Assembly (NCBI GenBank): GCA_964591245.1
Contig: CAZPZZ010000050.1
Coordinates: 1 to 25,710 of the forward strand
DNA from: CAZPZZ01 sp964591245
GTDB lineage: Bacteria; Acidobacteriota; Vicinamibacteria; Vicinamibacterales; UBA8438
Reading direction: 5' to 3'
Length of the DNA: 25,710 nt
Position 1 is the stretch's first letter. Every line of letters begins with the position of its first letter. Under the pieces are notes generated by a model that did not search any database, was not told the origin of the DNA, and worked only from the letters and a program-made list of their open reading frames with translations. A program made the position numbers and the translations under genes. Shown here piece after piece: positions 23,515-25,710 of the stretch.

Positions 23515-23976
23515 CTATTCAGGCGACGCGACCGTGTCGACGCCGGGGCGTGCCAGTTCGTATGGTGCACCAGTTCCAGAGGAGCCCAGAAAAAGCTTGG
23601 TGCCGTCGGCAAAGGTAATATCCCGACCGTTAGCCCGGTTTGTTCCGTCTTTTGCCTGATATCCGTCGACGAGTACGTCGGCACCTGGCAGGAGCGACCG
23701 TCTGGTAAAGCCGCGTCGAAACAACACGTTCGGCGTGCCCGCCTCGAAGGCCCACGGTTCCACCGCACCGTCGTCTGTCGTCACGTCCATGTGGATCCAT
23801 ACGTGCGGGTTGATCCACTCAACCTTGGTCACGGTACCGCTGAATTCCACTGGTCTCTCAGCATCGAACTCCGCAGCAAACGCATGGTGCGCTTGAACTG
23901 GCTCGACGACGCTAGCCAGGCACATCCCCACGCCGGCGATCACACTCCAGGCCGTAATAATCTGTCTCACTTTCAT
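23515..23976 (-). CDS. DUF6152 family exported protein
   Basis: ATG 23976 is preceded by GGGAGG about 8 bases upstream and begins a Sec signal (cut near VQAHHA). The 153-residue product shows the DUF6152 hallmarks: HHAFAAEFD right after the signal, GTVTKVEWINPHVWIHMDV in the middle, a later GTPNVLFRRGFTR and a C-terminal NGRDITFADGTKLFLGSSGTGAP. The fold is a small beta barrel of OB type. The His-rich N-terminus could bind a metal, but no function is established for the family. It is the last gene of a minus-strand series, 92 bases after its upstream neighbour. Confidence 0.9.
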   Translation of the reverse strand: MKVRQIITAWSVIAGVGMCLASVVEPVQAHHAFAAEFDAERPVEFSGTVTKVEWINPHVWIHMDVTTDDGAVEPWAFEAGTPNVLFRRGFTRRSLLPGADVLVDGYQAKDGTNRANGRDITFADGTKLFLGSSGTGAPYELARPGVDTVASPE

Positions 23977-24006
23977 GGGTATACCCTCCCTATGCGTTCC
24001 ACTGGA

Positions 24007-24023
24007 CTACGGCTACGCCGTAG
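24007..24023. other. Compact intergenic inverted repeat
   Basis: CTACGGC (24007-24013) and GCCGTAG (24017-24023) form a perfect 7-bp stem with the triloop TAC, in the 92-base gap between two minus-strand genes. It may be an intercistronic stabiliser or processing site. I found no second copy in the window, so a REP-type dispersed repeat is not supported here. Confidence 0.4.
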
Positions 24024-24068
24024 CACATCGACCTTCAATCGGTTCAGTTCTGCCCGTGCGAATGGCGC

Positions 24069-25046
24069 TTAGCGGCGATACCAGTTGTGAAGTTCATCGC
24101 CAGGGGGAACCTTACGCGTGATCTCCACGATCATTGTCTCACCTTCCCACCGTTGGACGAGTTGTTCGCGACGCAGGTGCCCATACATGAACTCTTCGGC
24201 GAACTCGATGCAGGGGTAGTCCAGCACCGTGGCATTGGCCTCGAGGCGCCGGTAGATCGGCATCGCGAGTGTCCAAGGTTCCGTGAATGTTTGTGGATCG
24301 GTGACCGTGGCTTCATACCAAATCGCATCCGGCGACATCTGCGTGAAACGCTCGGTGAGACGCAAGCCTTCGCTGTGGAAGTTTCCGGCCCGGTCGAACC
24401 AGTTCTTCCCGTTGAACTCAGAGACCTCCACCACGAGCGTGTCTCCCTCCCATCGGCCGAGTGAATGTCCCATGTAGGTGTAGTCGGGGGGAAGGTCGAC
24501 CTCATCCAGATGGATGACCCTTGCGGCGTTTGAGAACCCAAAGGTCATATGAATCTTGTTCGTGCCTTGCACGATCTGGAAGGGATAGGGCATGTACATC
24601 GCGCGCGGAATACCGGGCAAGTAGCATTTGAGTTCGGGATCGCGATCGATCCAGTGCTCTCCGTTCTCTTCCTTGAGTTGCAGAGCTTCTGGCGTGTAAG
24701 GGATGCGGCCGTCACCTTGTACGACGCCCAAAGAACCCGGTACTCCGGCCGCAGCACCCAGGGCTACGACCGGTGCGGCCGGGACCCTGGCATACTCGTA
24801 GTCGTAGACGCCCTCTTGCATCACCATGCCAGAGCGAGCAGCATGGGCCTCGAGGTCCCAATGCGCCTCGTTGTTGGTTTGCCAGACCCCGTTAAAGTTT
24901 GGCCGGCCATCGGGAGTTCGCGACGGACGGGCATCTTGCGCGGCCGGTTGACTGGCCGTACTCGTGACGCCCACTGAGATGATCGCACCTCCGAGAGCGG
25001 CCACCAGTGCCGTGATTAGTGTTGAGCCTCTGAACCGCTGTGGCAT
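24069..25046 (-). CDS. Exported protein of an uncharacterised family (WEGDTLVVE-type), full length
   Basis: ATG 25046 has GAGGAA 6 bases upstream and opens an N-terminal hydrophobic segment (~8-32) that may be a signal or membrane anchor. The 325-residue product has RTPDGRPNFNGVWQTNNE after the leader, DRDPELKCYLPGIPRAMYMPYPFQIVQ in the middle, then GHSLGRWEGDTLVVEVSEFNGKNWFD, LTERFTQMSPDAIWYEATVTDP and a C-terminal ERRxxxWEGET-like repeat of the beta pattern. Motifs of the form CxPGxPR and GxWEGDTLVVE mark a large family of exported proteins in acidobacteria and proteobacteria, commonly named hypothetical and often found beside DUF6152 genes. It is related to the partial gene upstream. The role is unknown. 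Confidence 0.82.
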   Translation of the reverse strand: MPQRFRGSTLITALVAALGGAIISVGVTSTASQPAAQDARPSRTPDGRPNFNGVWQTNNEAHWDLEAHAARSGMVMQEGVYDYEYARVPAAPVVALGAAAGVPGSLGVVQGDGRIPYTPEALQLKEENGEHWIDRDPELKCYLPGIPRAMYMPYPFQIVQGTNKIHMTFGFSNAARVIHLDEVDLPPDYTYMGHSLGRWEGDTLVVEVSEFNGKNWFDRAGNFHSEGLRLTERFTQMSPDAIWYEATVTDPQTFTEPWTLAMPIYRRLEANATVLDYPCIEFAEEFMYGHLRREQLVQRWEGETMIVEITRKVPPGDELHNWYRR

Positions 25047-25059
25047 GTCTATTCCTCGT

Positions 25060-25710
25060 CTAGTCCTGAAGACCGGTCACGCAGGTGGCCGTGTCCAGCG
25101 AGAAGGGGTCTGGGCCGCGTCCTTCATCAAATGCTTGTTCGTCCATACGCGAGCCAATGAGCAGCGCTGGGAGGCCATAGTTGCCCTCATGGCAGCGCGG
25201 TTCGTAATAGATACGGTTTTGCTGGCCGTTCTGGCGTCTCAGTTCCTGGCGAACGGTCCAAGGGGCGGTCCACACCGTCGGGTCGTCGACGGTGATTTCG
25301 TAGCTGAGTGTGTCTTCGTCGAGCGGGGAATATCGCTCTACGAGTCGACGGTGCTCGCCCGATTCGCGATACCGGAACTTGGGGGAAAAATTTGTGGTCT
25401 CGATGACCAGCGTGTTTCCTTCCCAATGCCCACGTGAATCTCCATGGCGTAGCTGAACCACGGCGGGAGGGTGGTCTCCGCCGAGATTGACAATCCGTTG
25501 ATAGCCCTGTCCCTGTCCCGTGTCATAGCCGATGGCGATGGAATCCTGACCCTGAACGATCCGACGGAAACCGTTGAAGTCTGGAGTTCGCCCAGACATG
25601 CACCGGTCACCGAGACTTTGGTCCTCTGGACCGTCGTGCCGGTTCATGCGCCCCGTGTTGTAGAACGGAGTCACATCGAAACGGCGAGGCGATGGCGGGC
25701 CATACTCGCC
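25060..25710 (-). CDS. Partial paralogue of the same exported family, cut by the right edge
   Basis: The frame is open to the window's right edge (GEYGPPSPRRFDVTPFYN reads in before the first possible start, a GTG at 25674), so the N-terminus, including any signal, lies outside. The visible ~216 residues carry the same core as the neighbour: DFNGFRRIVQGQDSIAI, HGDSRGHWEGNTLVIETTNF, LVERYSPLDEDTLSYEITVDDP and WTAPWTVRQEL. The C-terminus differs and ends in CVTGLQD. Only 13 bases separate its stop from the next ATG, so the two genes form one operon. Function unknown. Confidence 0.78.
   Translation of the reverse strand, partial: GEYGPPSPRRFDVTPFYNTGRMNRHDGPEDQSLGDRCMSGRTPDFNGFRRIVQGQDSIAIGYDTGQGQGYQRIVNLGGDHPPAVVQLRHGDSRGHWEGNTLVIETTNFSPKFRYRESGEHRRLVERYSPLDEDTLSYEITVDDPTVWTAPWTVRQELRRQNGQQNRIYYEPRCHEGNYGLPALLIGSRMDEQAFDEGRGPDPFSLDTATCVTGLQD

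Noticed and set aside
1..25710. Mobile elements, CRISPR arrays, tRNA or rRNA genes
   Set aside because: I looked for transposase or integrase motifs, terminal inverted repeats, regularly spaced repeats and RNA-gene landmarks and found none.

Overview
The window reads as a roughly 60 % GC stretch of a Gram-negative, probably uncultured bacterium assembled from metagenomic or draft data (a 10-N scaffold gap lies at 5024-5033). The gene families seen here (DUF5916 surface proteins, DUF1592/DUF1552 pairs, DUF6152 proteins, many soluble quinoproteins, exported ankyrin proteins) are typical of Acidobacteriota (for example Vicinamibacteria) and related soil or marine lineages. That taxonomic placement is an inference; no rRNA or marker gene is present.

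Layout. (1) 36-2342: DUF5916 outer-membrane-type protein, open at the left edge. (2) 2501-4894: quinoprotein sugar dehydrogenase fused to two carboxymuconolactone-decarboxylase-like domains. (3) 4859-5196: two diverged copies of a ~165-base block separated by the N gap. (4) 5209-7682: a translationally coupled pair, a haem-c/copper-monooxygenase-like fusion and a small exported partner. (5) 9414-7746, minus strand: an IPT-like protein, then a paraoxonase-like lactonase with a full set of calcium ligands. (6) 9660-15431: DUF1592 cytochrome-type protein, DUF1552 Tat protein and an exported ankyrin-repeat protein. (7) 17257-15443, minus strand: a Tat-exported protein of the linalool dehydratase/isomerase fold. 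(8) 17568-23427: three tandem PQQ quinoproteins, the middle one carrying the lanthanide-type Asp-x-Asp signature. (9) 25710-23515, minus strand: two members of one exported family and a DUF6152 protein, running off the right edge.

Nearly every gene encodes a protein with a Sec or Tat signal, and none looks like a cytoplasmic enzyme, transporter or regulator. The window is therefore a periplasmic oxidation locus: at least four quinoprotein dehydrogenases, two c-type haem proteins that could take their electrons, a copper monooxygenase-like protein, a lactonase-like propeller (lactones are products of some sugar or alcohol oxidations) and an LDI-fold protein that may act on an isoprenoid or tertiary alcohol. 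The most novel candidate is the LDI-like gene diverging from the three-quinoprotein array. The substrate and pathway are not determined by the sequence.
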